Shown: one piece after another, positions 21,834 to 27,622 of the stretch
How positions within the stretch are numbered: the first letter of the stretch is position 1
Layout of the letters: each line of letters starts with the position of its first letter
IMG/VR virus record: IMGVR_UViG_3300049893_000921
Location: 1 to 32,580 of that record
Direction: 5' to 3' (one strand)
Length of the DNA stretch: 32,580 bases
DNA from: a virus
Position numbers and translations under genes: made by a program
Notes under the pieces: model-generated
Databases searched by the model: none
What the model saw: only the letters and a program-made list of their open reading frames with translations
What the model was told of the DNA's origin: nothing

Positions 21834-22542
21834 TATTTTCAGCCTCTCGTCTTACCCAATTTCGCCATGTTGCCAGCCAGTCCGTCTTAGTCGCATCCTT
21901 TCCAGATTTGGCAACCCAGTAGTCTTTGAAGGTTGCCGCGATGCTGTTGAACTTAGGTTTCAGCTTTTCGTCAATGTTGGCCAGTTCGTCAAAGAATTCT
22001 TGAGATGGTATCCAGTCCGCCGGTAGTCGAGTTGCCCGAGTTTGTTTTTCGGGAATTGGCTGATCAGGTACAACTTTTTCGAATTCATCCGCTTGCGGAA
22101 GAATATCTTTTACTGTCTTCTCTTCTCTTCTCTTCTCTTCTCTAGGTAACGCATCTAGCGTTAGTTTTTCGTTACCTTCAGCGTTACTTTTATCATTGCG
22201 TTTTTTGTGAGCGCTAACCCGCAACGCAGTATTTGCGCGGTTCTTAGCTGATTTACCATTATGGCGAGAAAAGTCCTTGAGAGAAATTTGATCATCAGCT
22301 TCGTGCATCCATCCTGCAAAAATCATAGCGTCACAAAAGTAAGCGTTACCAACTAAACGATTAAGCAACATTTTAGTAACGCTCGGAGCGTTACCTTTTT
22401 CGCTGTGTTGGTCAAACCAAATCCAAACTCTAAGAAGCTTTCCAATTACCGCGTCAGGATCCATATTCAACTTATTAGCGATAACCCATACCTCAGCCTT
22501 GTCAGGCGTGGCTATCTCGAATTTGATCCAATCACCGGCCAT
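21736..22542 (-). CDS. Lambda O-like replication initiator
   Basis: 268 residues. N-terminal winged-helix-like portion (WIKFEIATPDKAEVWVIANK, ...AVIGKLLRVWIWFDQH), a charged linker (REEKRREEK, encoded by a 5-bp repeat), and a C-terminal DnaT/O-like ssDNA-binding segment (FKDYWVAKSGKDATKTDWLA, TWRNWVRREA). Repeats within its coding sequence probably form the origin, as in lambda O. Start ATG 22542 overlaps a 32-codon ORF. It should bind the internal repeats, melt the origin and cooperate with the P-like loader. Confidence 0.7.
   Translation of the reverse strand: MAGDWIKFEIATPDKAEVWVIANKLNMDPDAVIGKLLRVWIWFDQHSEKGNAPSVTKMLLNRLVGNAYFCDAMIFAGWMHEADDQISLKDFSRHNGKSAKNRANTALRVSAHKKRNDKSNAEGNEKLTLDALPREEKRREEKTVKDILPQADEFEKVVPDQPIPEKQTRATRLPADWIPSQEFFDELANIDEKLKPKFNSIAATFKDYWVAKSGKDATKTDWLATWRNWVRREAENNAKNNGNNKPSYHDRRADLTDAITDYQRATRF
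22116..22143 (+). repeat. TCTTC pentanucleotide microsatellite (5 copies plus TCT) in O-like gene
   Basis: Five perfect TCTTC units; on the coding strand they encode the charged linker REEKRREEK. A change in copy number would shift frame and disrupt the initiator, so it is a possible phase-variable or slip-prone point. Confidence 0.8.
22145..22395. repeat. Iteron-like GCGTTAC(C) repeats, probable replication origin
   Basis: GGTAACGC 22145-22152, GCGTTAG 22158-22164, CGTTACC 22170-22176, GCGTTAC 22181-22187, GCGTTACC 22343-22350, GTAACGC 22376-22382 and GCGTTACC 22388-22395, in both orientations, all within the O-like gene. In lambda, O binds repeats in its own gene. Part of the repetition could reflect codon use (VTKML, RVSAH), so the origin role is inferred. 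Confidence 0.5.
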
Positions 22543-22630
22543 TGTTTCCGCCCCAAATCTTTGCTATCTCAATTTGTCCGGCCGGAGTAATTAAGCATTG
22601 GGTAAACTCGTGGCCGTTTTTAATTTTCAT
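22532..22630 (-). CDS. Small ORF coupled to GIY-YIG-like and O-like genes
   Basis: 32 residues (starts MKIKNGHEFTQCLITPAGQI). ATG 22630 overlaps the TGA of the GIY-YIG-like gene (ATGA) and its TGA lies just inside the O-like start. The tight coupling on both sides suggests it is translated; function unknown. Confidence 0.5.
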   Translation of the reverse strand: MKIKNGHEFTQCLITPAGQIEIAKIWGGNNGR

Positions 22631-23250
22631 ATGCTGCCCCTAACGTAGCTAAGAGCCTGTGAATAAAGTCTATGCACTACCCCAACCTGATCCTCTGGAT
22701 GCACTGATATCCCCTCTACAGCATCAATCAAAAGCTCTATAGGGTCTCCACTCAAAAAATACGCAGCTAAAACCGCACAAAAAGTCGAATGGCCGCTATC
22801 TGTTTTTTGGAAAATATCACCACCAATCCAAAGGCTGTCGACAATATAAGACTCCAGCTTTATTGCGCACGAATAAGCCCGAGATACCGCCTCCATCTCA
22901 ATTTCTGCATGAGCAAACTTGGCGGAAACTTCGTAATATCGGCGTGGGTCGCGCTCCATACTTTTATCGAATATTAGCGACTCGGAAAAGGCCACAACAT
23001 CAAAAAATGACACTCCCTTGAACCACTCTCTAGATCCTGTTGATTCACCGGTTGAGCTGCAAAATGAGATCATTTTTAGCTCGTTTTCTTTTGCATTTCC
23101 GTGCTTACTAGAAATCCATTTATTTACTATTTTTTTCTTTGTAAAGTTGCAAACTGTTGACTCGTGAGTCTTTATCCTTTGATCTGGATATGAGGTTCTT
23201 CCGACCTTAATAAGTCCGCCGTCAAACTCAATTACATATACGTGTGACAT
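22627..23250 (-). CDS. GIY-YIG-like (T5orf172/MUG113-type) protein
   Basis: 207 residues from ATG 23250, preferred over GTG 23259 because GGTGA is correctly spaced. The N-terminus SHVYVIEFDGGLIKVGRTSY, then PDQRIKTHE, is the characteristic start of GIY-YIG-type domains found in phages: V-Y-V-I, IKVGRT and arginine spaced as in the catalytic fold. The rest (acidic helices, residues 80-207) has no recognised motif. It may cut or bind nucleic acid, or be a regulatory remnant. It lies directly downstream of the immunity-RNA region. Confidence 0.6.
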   Translation of the reverse strand: MSHVYVIEFDGGLIKVGRTSYPDQRIKTHESTVCNFTKKKIVNKWISSKHGNAKENELKMISFCSSTGESTGSREWFKGVSFFDVVAFSESLIFDKSMERDPRRYYEVSAKFAHAEIEMEAVSRAYSCAIKLESYIVDSLWIGGDIFQKTDSGHSTFCAVLAAYFLSGDPIELLIDAVEGISVHPEDQVGVVHRLYSQALSYVRGSI

Positions 23251-23584
23251 AAATTTCACCCATAAAAAACCGTTTAGGATTGCAGGGTGGCTTTTTTACA
23301 GTACGCACGGGCAAAGCTCCCATACTGTAAAAACCTGCAATCCTAAACGGTCTAGGATTGCTTTGATATTTGCATAATTCCCTCGCCACAAGGGATCGAC
23401 CAAAGCCGCACAAAAATAGTAAATCCATTTGTCGGTTTTGTAAACCATTTTCTTGACGCCAGGAAAATGGTTTGATCAATTTCCCTGGATTAGGAAATTG
23501 ATCAAAATTCCCATGCTCTTTGCGACATTGCAGCTTGATCAAGATGCTTAAAATTGGCTCTGTCAGCCAAAGCCTGGTCTGCAT
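23228..23584 (-). CDS. Ash/Icd-like ORF overlapping the immunity RNA
   Basis: 118 residues from ATG 23584 (an internal ATG at 23428 would give 66). The C-terminal part SLVARELCKYQSNPRPFRIA and VRTVKKPPCNPKRF looks like proteins encoded over C4/CI-type RNA loci (Ash of P4, Icd of P1). The frame overlaps the 44-codon ORF and, at the end, the GIY-YIG gene, so it may be translated poorly or only reflect the RNA sequence. Host cell-division inhibition is known for Icd but is not shown here. Confidence 0.45.
   Translation of the reverse strand: MQTRLWLTEPILSILIKLQCRKEHGNFDQFPNPGKLIKPFSWRQENGLQNRQMDLLFLCGFGRSLVARELCKYQSNPRPFRIAGFYSMGALPVRTVKKPPCNPKRFFMGEIYVTRICN
23269..23361 (-). ncRNA. Candidate P4-CI/P1-C4-like antisense immunity RNA with seqA/seqB/seqC arrangement
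   Basis: On the minus transcript the order is GCAATCCTA (23361-23353), ACCGTTTAGGATTGCAGG (23351-23334) and, after a nested stem, CCTGCAATCCTAAACGGT (23286-23269). The middle copy pairs perfectly with the last (18 bp) and, alternatively, with the first (9 bp, 7-nt loop). The nested stem TACTGTAAAAA/TTTTTACAGTA adds 11 bp. P4 CI RNA carries seqB that pairs with flanking seqA and seqC to stop leader transcription; P1 C4 uses the same principle. Confidence 0.55.
23442..23506. other. Two back-to-back strong hairpins in the leftward leader
   Basis: Hairpin 1: TTTGATCAATTTCC (23471-23484) with GGAAATTGATCAAA (23493-23506), 14-bp perfect, 8-nt loop. Hairpin 2: AAACCATTTTC (23442-23452) with GAAAATGGTTT (23463-23473), 11-bp perfect, 10-nt loop. 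They share three bases at their border, so only one can be complete at a time. They lie just upstream of the immunity-RNA segment on the transcript. Confidence 0.6.
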
Positions 23585-23636
23585 CAACCGCAAAAATGTG
23601 CATCAATTTTTTGATTAATTCAAACAACTTTTTCAT
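23502..23636 (-). CDS. Small hypothetical ORF in leader
   Basis: 44 residues from ATG 23636, with a good GAGGTG ribosome site; begins MKKLFELIKKLMHIFAVDAD and ends AMSQRAWEF. N-terminus is amphipathic and basic, possibly membrane-associating. Its stop falls inside hairpin 1, so ribosomes on it would influence leader folding. May be a leader peptide. Confidence 0.5.
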   Translation of the reverse strand: MKKLFELIKKLMHIFAVDADQALADRANFKHLDQAAMSQRAWEF

Positions 23637-23645
23637 TGTCGCACC

Positions 23646-23834
23646 TCATTTCATAAATGAAATTTTTCGTTGCAAATCCCTGATTTCTTGATTTAGCTCC
23701 TTTACCCTGTTTTGACCAGATTCCAGACTTGAGTTTGTTCTTGCAAAACCTAGTTTGGTTGTGATTGCCCTCCTTTCTTCCATTCGCATTCTTAGCAATT
23801 CCTTGTATTGCAACAAAGCGGGCGCTCTAAGCAT
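23646..23834 (-). CDS. Small coiled-coil protein
   Basis: 62 residues from ATG 23834 (a TTG at 23849 is possible), basic N-terminal half (YKELLRMRMEERRAITTKLG) and a C-terminal coil (SGQNRVKELNQEIRDLQRKI). Overlaps the preceding 85-residue gene by 8 nt with a GCGGGA site. Function unknown; might be a partner of that protein. Confidence 0.5.
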   Translation of the reverse strand: MLRAPALLQYKELLRMRMEERRAITTKLGFARTNSSLESGQNRVKELNQEIRDLQRKISFMK

Positions 23835-24084
23835 CTTTTTTCCCGCCAAATCGCATAATCCTGGCCGCTTCTATTACTTCTTCCAACTCCAGCTTGCACC
23901 CTCTTTTCTGAGCCTCTTCGACCAGCCGTTTTATGTGATTTGGCATTAGAATCTCTTTGAGCGGCAAACCAGCAACACGCCAATGGGCCAGCAAAGATGG
24001 CGTCATTTGCGCGTGGATTGCGGCTTGCGACGAACTCTCGAACGATTCGATCAGGCTCGTTATCATCTGTTTAAAACTTTTCAT
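23827..24084 (-). CDS. First leftward early gene, possible helix-turn-helix regulator
   Basis: 85 residues, ATG 24084 with AGGA upstream and the first gene after the leftward promoter. The segment SSQAAIHAQMTPSLLAHWRV resembles a Q-x-x-x-A/L-x-x-x-x-W helix-turn-helix (residues about 18-37), followed by charged helices. It could be a Cro/CII-type regulator of the divergent promoters or an early host-interaction protein. No CI-type peptidase domain is present. Confidence 0.55.
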   Translation of the reverse strand: MKSFKQMITSLIESFESSSQAAIHAQMTPSLLAHWRVAGLPLKEILMPNHIKRLVEEAQKRGCKLELEEVIEAARIMRFGGKKDA

Positions 24085-24112
24085 GTCTAATCCTGTTGGC
24101 TAGTATTTTTTT

Positions 24113-24141
24113 AGTCTATAGCAATAAATCTAAATTGTCAA
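24113..24141 (-). promoter_or_regulatory. Leftward early promoter
   Basis: On the minus strand TTGACA (24141-24136) and TAGACT (24118-24113) are 17 bp apart, placing the start about 20 bp before ATG 24084. It is back-to-back with the rightward promoter, with about 32 bp between their -35 boxes. Confidence 0.7.
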
Positions 24142-24173
24142 AATTTATTTATCAGAATTTTTGTAAAAATAAT

Positions 24174-24202
24174 TTGACATAGCGGTTAGGCTGGTTTAAT
24201 CT
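24174..24202 (+). promoter_or_regulatory. Rightward early promoter
   Basis: TTGACA at 24174-24179 and TAATCT at 24197-24202, exactly 17 bp apart. The start would be about 24210, 17 bp before ATG 24227 with GAGG ribosome site. Confidence 0.75.
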
Positions 24203-24226
24203 GTTAAAAACAACGAGGGTTATAAA

Positions 24227-24790
24227 ATGAAATTCACAGAAATCAACGAAAACTTTGAAGCGTCGGAAGGCGCTGAATGGGAATTGGTAAATGAATTTTT
24301 GTGCGTAGTAAAAAAAGGGGTTTTAATGGCTAAAAAGCCAGGATCTGTCGCAGAGAGCTGGGCAGACGGAGCTATCGCACAGAGCTGGGTGCGTGGAGCT
24401 ATCGCAGAGAGCTGGGCAGACGGAGCTATCGCACAGAGCATGGCAGACGGAGCTATCGCACTGAGCATGTATTCTGGGGCTATCGCGCGGAGCCGGGTGC
24501 GTGGAGCTATCGCAGAGAGCCGGGCAGACGGAGCTGTCGCAGAGAGCTGGGTGCGTGGAGCTATCGCACAGAGCCGAGTGCCGGGAGCTATCGCACAGAG
24601 CTGGGTGCCGGGAGCTATCGCACAGAGCCGAGTGCCGGGAGCTATCGCACAGAGCCGAGTGCCGGGAGCTATCGCACAGAGCTGGGTGCCGGGAGCTATC
24701 GCACAGAGCCGAGTGCCGGGAGCTATCGCACAGAGCATGGAACCTGGAGCTATCGCCAAGAGCTGGGTGCCGGGAGCTTCAAATGAATAA
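24227..24790 (+). CDS. Nonapeptide-repeat protein, first rightward early gene
   Basis: 187 residues: a 38-residue N-terminal segment (MKFTEINENFEASEGAEWEL, then VVKKGVLMAKKP), sixteen 9-residue repeats of consensus GAIAxSxVx (residues 39-182), and GASNE. Hydrophobic A/I positions at every ninth residue with polar residues between suggest a beta-solenoid. The repeat lacks stop codons in other frames too, but this one has the ribosome site and promoter. It resembles no family I know. The neighbours are recombination genes. A binding, inhibitor or host-takeover role is possible but unproved. Confidence 0.75.
   Translation: MKFTEINENFEASEGAEWELVNEFLCVVKKGVLMAKKPGSVAESWADGAIAQSWVRGAIAESWADGAIAQSMADGAIALSMYSGAIARSRVRGAIAESRADGAVAESWVRGAIAQSRVPGAIAQSWVPGAIAQSRVPGAIAQSRVPGAIAQSWVPGAIAQSRVPGAIAQSMEPGAIAKSWVPGASNE
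24341..24772 (+). repeat. Sixteen tandem 27-bp coding repeats
   Basis: Repeat units begin GGAGCTATCGCACAGAGC; units 9-14 are nearly identical, differing mainly as CCGAGTGCC or TGGGTGCC, while the first eight are more divergent. The length, a multiple of three, keeps the frame after gain or loss of copies. Confidence 0.95.
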
Positions 24791-25127
24791 CAAACAGATA
24801 TTAATATATGAAGCGAATCAACAAATTATTGACGCATGGGAGCGCGTCAACCAAATGCAAAAAGATTTTTTGAAAGGTAAGTTTGTTGTTGGAATTAAAA
24901 TGGAAGATGTTAGGGATATTGTTTTTAGTAGACCGGAAATTGACGAAATTCTGAAGGAATTTATTCAAACAGAAGGATCATCGAAGAAATTTTTTGACGA
25001 AATGAAAAGAGCAGTCAGAATTTTGGCGTTTGATTTCATCCTGGGCAACGAGCATCTGCCCTACGCTATTTTTACAGTAGAAGAACTCGAAGAATTTATA
25101 GAGCAAATTAAAAAAGAGGGGTTTTAA
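24783..25127 (+). CDS. Hypothetical acidic/helical protein
   Basis: 114 residues from ATG 24783 (MNNKQILIYEANQQIIDAWE), overlapping the repeat-gene end by 8 nt. Its frame is open upstream through the repeats (as ELSHRAECR-type repeats) because the 27-bp unit has no stop in that frame, but no ribosome site is seen there. Helical with a charged C-terminus (VEELEEFIEQIKKEGF). Function unknown. Confidence 0.6.
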   Translation: MNNKQILIYEANQQIIDAWERVNQMQKDFLKGKFVVGIKMEDVRDIVFSRPEIDEILKEFIQTEGSSKKFFDEMKRAVRILAFDFILGNEHLPYAIFTVEELEEFIEQIKKEGF

Positions 25128-25130
25128 ATC

Positions 25131-25331
25131 GTGAGCCTTGCTGAAATTTATCCAGAGCGCCACAAGCCATACATTGACACCGGCATTGTGCGCGTAATCG
25201 AATCACCTTTGAAAATAACCGCTTTCGTTCGCAATGCTGGCGTTTTGGGTGTTGGACACGGTAAAACCAAAGACGAAGCACTTAAATCAGCCTGGCATGA
25301 CGCAGGCAAATTCGATGGAGCACATAAATGA
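25131..25331 (+). CDS. Small hypothetical protein (GTG start)
   Basis: 66 residues from GTG 25131 after an AAGAGGGG site. Contains GIVRVIESPLKITAFVRNAG and VGHGKTKDEALKSAWHDAGK. A compact beta-helix protein of unknown family. Stop overlaps the next ATG (ATGA). Confidence 0.55.
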   Translation: MSLAEIYPERHKPYIDTGIVRVIESPLKITAFVRNAGVLGVGHGKTKDEALKSAWHDAGKFDGAHK

Positions 25332-25558
25332 ACGAACTTAAAACAGTTGATAGCGAGCCAGTCAGCGAATTTGCATTCGAAATTGCAAGCGATGCGTCAA
25401 ATTACGATATTAACGAATTCATCAAAGGCCAGGACGATTGCAAGAATGGAATTATCCACGAAAGCGGAAAAAGCGAAAGTTACAACGCTGGTTACTCGGC
25501 GCAATATCAAATAGAACAGATTTTATCAAATAGAACAGATTTTAGGGGCATAGCATGA
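25328..25558 (+). CDS. Small hypothetical protein with RMF-like segment
   Basis: 76 residues. The piece FIKGQDDCKNGIIHESGKSE, then YNAGYSAQYQIEQ, resembles small phage proteins with a G-x-x-D/C...G-x-x-A pattern like ribosome-modulation-factor relatives. The last eight to ten residues were altered by a 19-bp tandem duplication (25507-25544). Stop overlaps the exonuclease ATG (ATGA). Confidence 0.55.
   Translation: MNELKTVDSEPVSEFAFEIASDASNYDINEFIKGQDDCKNGIIHESGKSESYNAGYSAQYQIEQILSNRTDFRGIA
25507..25544 (+). repeat. Perfect 19-bp tandem duplication
   Basis: TCAAATAGAACAGATTTTA occurs twice without a spacer. Since 19 is not a multiple of three, the second copy is read in another frame (SNRTDF). 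Without it the gene would end ILGA and stop at TAG just before the next ATG. Confidence 0.95.
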
Positions 25559-26235
25559 ACGTATTTATTGACATTGAAACAATCCCGCAGCAACCAGAAG
25601 CAGAAACAAGGGCTGAAATTGAAAAAACAATCGAAGCTCCAGGGCAGATAAGCAAGCCTGAGACTATCGCAGAATGGCACTCTGGCGTAGGAAAATACGC
25701 AGGCGTAAAGCTTGCTGCTATCGACGAGCAATATCGAAAAACCGCACTTGATGGAGCTAAAGGTGAAATTTGCAGTGTTTCATTTTCCGTTGAAGGCGAA
25801 GCAATATTTACCGTAGATCGTCGCGAAGGCGATGAATTAAATCTGCTAACTGTAATGTTTGCCTATATGCGCAAACAGCTTGGAGGGCGACTGCCATTTT
25901 TTATTGGCCACAATATTGGCGGATTCGATTTAAAGTTTTTATTTCATCGCTGCGTGATAAATCGCGTTAATCCAGAAATTGATCTTTACCAATGGGGTCG
26001 CCACGGCAATCACTATTTCGACACCATGCAAGCGTGGGCTGGTTACGGACAACGAATATCGCAAGACAATCTGTGTGCCGCCCTAGGCATTAAAGGCAAG
26101 CCGTCAGACATTTGCGGGGCCAATGTTTGGGATCACTACAAGGCCGGTAATATTGCGCGAATTGCTGAATATAATGCTGATGATGTAGCGACAGTAATTG
26201 AGATTTACAAACGATTAACCTTCGCAAGCAACTAA
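25555..26235 (+). CDS. 3'-5' exonuclease, DnaQ-fold (PolB-exonuclease-like)
   Basis: 226 residues. Exo I FIDIET (D6, E8), Exo II GHNIGGFDLKFL (D125) and Exo III EYNADDVATV (D209/D210) are all present, as in the predicted exonucleases related to family-B polymerase proofreading domains. It would degrade or trim single-stranded 3' ends in the recombination pathway with the ATPase and SSB-like proteins that follow. ATG overlaps the previous TGA. No polymerase domain is fused. Confidence 0.85.
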   Translation: MNVFIDIETIPQQPEAETRAEIEKTIEAPGQISKPETIAEWHSGVGKYAGVKLAAIDEQYRKTALDGAKGEICSVSFSVEGEAIFTVDRREGDELNLLTVMFAYMRKQLGGRLPFFIGHNIGGFDLKFLFHRCVINRVNPEIDLYQWGRHGNHYFDTMQAWAGYGQRISQDNLCAALGIKGKPSDICGANVWDHYKAGNIARIAEYNADDVATVIEIYKRLTFASN

Positions 26236-26266
26236 CAACAACATACAACTGTATACGGTGATATAA

Positions 26267-26932
26267 ATGGGCATACCAGTAATGATAATGGGAGAATCAG
26301 GAACGGGGAAAACCTGTTCTTTGCGCGATTTTAATCCTGATGAGGTTTTATTAATTCAAGCGGTTAATAAACCTCTTCCGTTTAAAAACAAATTTAAGCC
26401 GTGGGATAGTGTTGCTAAAAAAGGCTCAATATTTGTCACGGATAAGTCTAATAAGATTTGCAAGATTATTGCTTCAGCTCCATCTTACGGAAAAAAGATA
26501 ATTGTCATTGATGACTACCAGTACACAATGGCCAACGAGTTTATGCGCCGCGTATTGGACAAAGAAACAGGCAACGCTGCTTTTGCAAAGTTCAACGAGA
26601 TAGCGCGATGGGCGTGGGATATTGTAATGGCTGCACAATCAGCACCAGCAGATATTCGGGTTTATTTTTTGACTCATTGCGTCACTAACGATATGGGCGA
26701 AACAAGAACCAAAACAATCGGTAAAATGCTTGATGAGAAAATTACACTAGAGGGTTTATTTACCATCGTAATGCGCTCAATGAAGACGCAAGATGGATAT
26801 AAATTCTCAACACAGAATAGCGGTACAGATACCGTTAAAACCCCTATGGGTTTGTTTGACAGCGATCTCATAGATAACAACCTTGCGGACATTGACCGCG
26901 CAATTACTCAATATTACGAAATTGGAGCATAA
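26267..26932 (+). CDS. RecA/AAA-like ATPase (Sak4-type candidate)
   Basis: 221 residues. Walker A GESGTGKT at 9-16, Walker B-like IIVIDDYQ at about 78-85, and a YFLTHC-type strand later, the organisation of short phage RecA-core ATPases such as Sak4 annealases. Directly followed by an SSB-like protein and preceded by an exonuclease, a typical ssDNA-annealing recombination module. A generic AAA (AAA_24) ATPase is the alternative. Gap to the exonuclease is about 31 bp. Confidence 0.75.
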   Translation: MGIPVMIMGESGTGKTCSLRDFNPDEVLLIQAVNKPLPFKNKFKPWDSVAKKGSIFVTDKSNKICKIIASAPSYGKKIIVIDDYQYTMANEFMRRVLDKETGNAAFAKFNEIARWAWDIVMAAQSAPADIRVYFLTHCVTNDMGETRTKTIGKMLDEKITLEGLFTIVMRSMKTQDGYKFSTQNSGTDTVKTPMGLFDSDLIDNNLADIDRAITQYYEIGA

Positions 26933-26934
26933 AT

Positions 26935-27525
26935 ATGTATACGTTATCCTACAATCAAGAGTCGGCTGAAAAAGCAGGCGGTAATGAATATATTAGCGAA
27001 GGCGGGCCTTACGTTATCCGCATTGAATCCGCTGTTTACAAGAAAGCCAAAACCGGAACAAAAGGAATTGAATTTTCAGTCGTAACGAAAGAGGGGCTGA
27101 AATCGAATTACATTACCGTGTATTACGAAAAAGCCAATGGTGAGAAAATCAAAAGCGGTGAAGGTGTGCTCAGTGCAATGATGGGGATCATGGGCTTAAA
27201 AGGCTTAACCTCGATCAAAAAAGGCGAGGATGAACACTGCCCAGAGTTGGAAGGAAAAACCATGGGGCTTTTTCTTCAAAAAGTATTGAAGCTGAAGACC
27301 GACAGAAGCGAAACCTACGGCTTTGATATTCGCGTACCGTTTCACCCAAAAACAAAGCAAACATTAAAAGAGATTTTAGCTAATGCGCCCGCTACTGTGA
27401 TCGACAATTTCACAGCGTCATACAAAGACAAGGACGACAGAAAGCGCGTTACACAACAAAGCGGAGACGCCCCAGATTACGAATCAATACCAATCGGATC
27501 ATACGACGACGACATCCCTTTTTAA
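26935..27525 (+). CDS. ssDNA-binding-type protein (DUF669-like) with SSB C-terminal tail
   Basis: 196 residues with an OB-like beta core (GGPYVIRIESAVYKKAKTGT, IEFSVVTKEG) and an extended acidic tail ending GSYDDDIPF, the docking peptide of bacterial SSB. Such proteins accompany Sak4-like ATPases in phages. It lies 2 bp after the ATPase gene. The genome also has a canonical SSB at 17014 with a DDDIPF end, so two proteins may compete for the same host partners. Confidence 0.75.
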   Translation: MYTLSYNQESAEKAGGNEYISEGGPYVIRIESAVYKKAKTGTKGIEFSVVTKEGLKSNYITVYYEKANGEKIKSGEGVLSAMMGIMGLKGLTSIKKGEDEHCPELEGKTMGLFLQKVLKLKTDRSETYGFDIRVPFHPKTKQTLKEILANAPATVIDNFTASYKDKDDRKRVTQQSGDAPDYESIPIGSYDDDIPF

Positions 27526-27535
27526 TTGCTGCCAC

Positions 27536-27566
27536 TGTCGATGCTCTAAATAACGGGGCATCGACA
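27536..27566. other. Stem-loop after the ssDNA-binding gene
   Basis: TGTCGATGC (27536-27544) and GCATCGACA (27558-27566), perfect 9-bp arms with a 13-nt loop. There is no following T-run on either strand, so it may be a processing or attenuating hairpin between 27525 and the next start. Confidence 0.5.
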
Positions 27567-27622
27567 AAATAAAACAATCAAAGCGGTTTTTTAAGATTGC
27601 CGTTTAATCAAAGGATAAGAAA

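Noticed and set aside
24220-24759. Minus-strand open frame with repeated AIAPGTRLC
   Set aside because: It is an antisense reading of the tandem repeats, lies opposite to the rightward promoter and lacks a ribosome site.
24341-24772. CRISPR-like array
   Set aside because: The 27-bp units are contiguous with no unique spacers and encode in-frame amino-acid repeats.
27536-27566. Intrinsic terminator
   Set aside because: The perfect 9-bp stem is not followed by a T-run on either strand.
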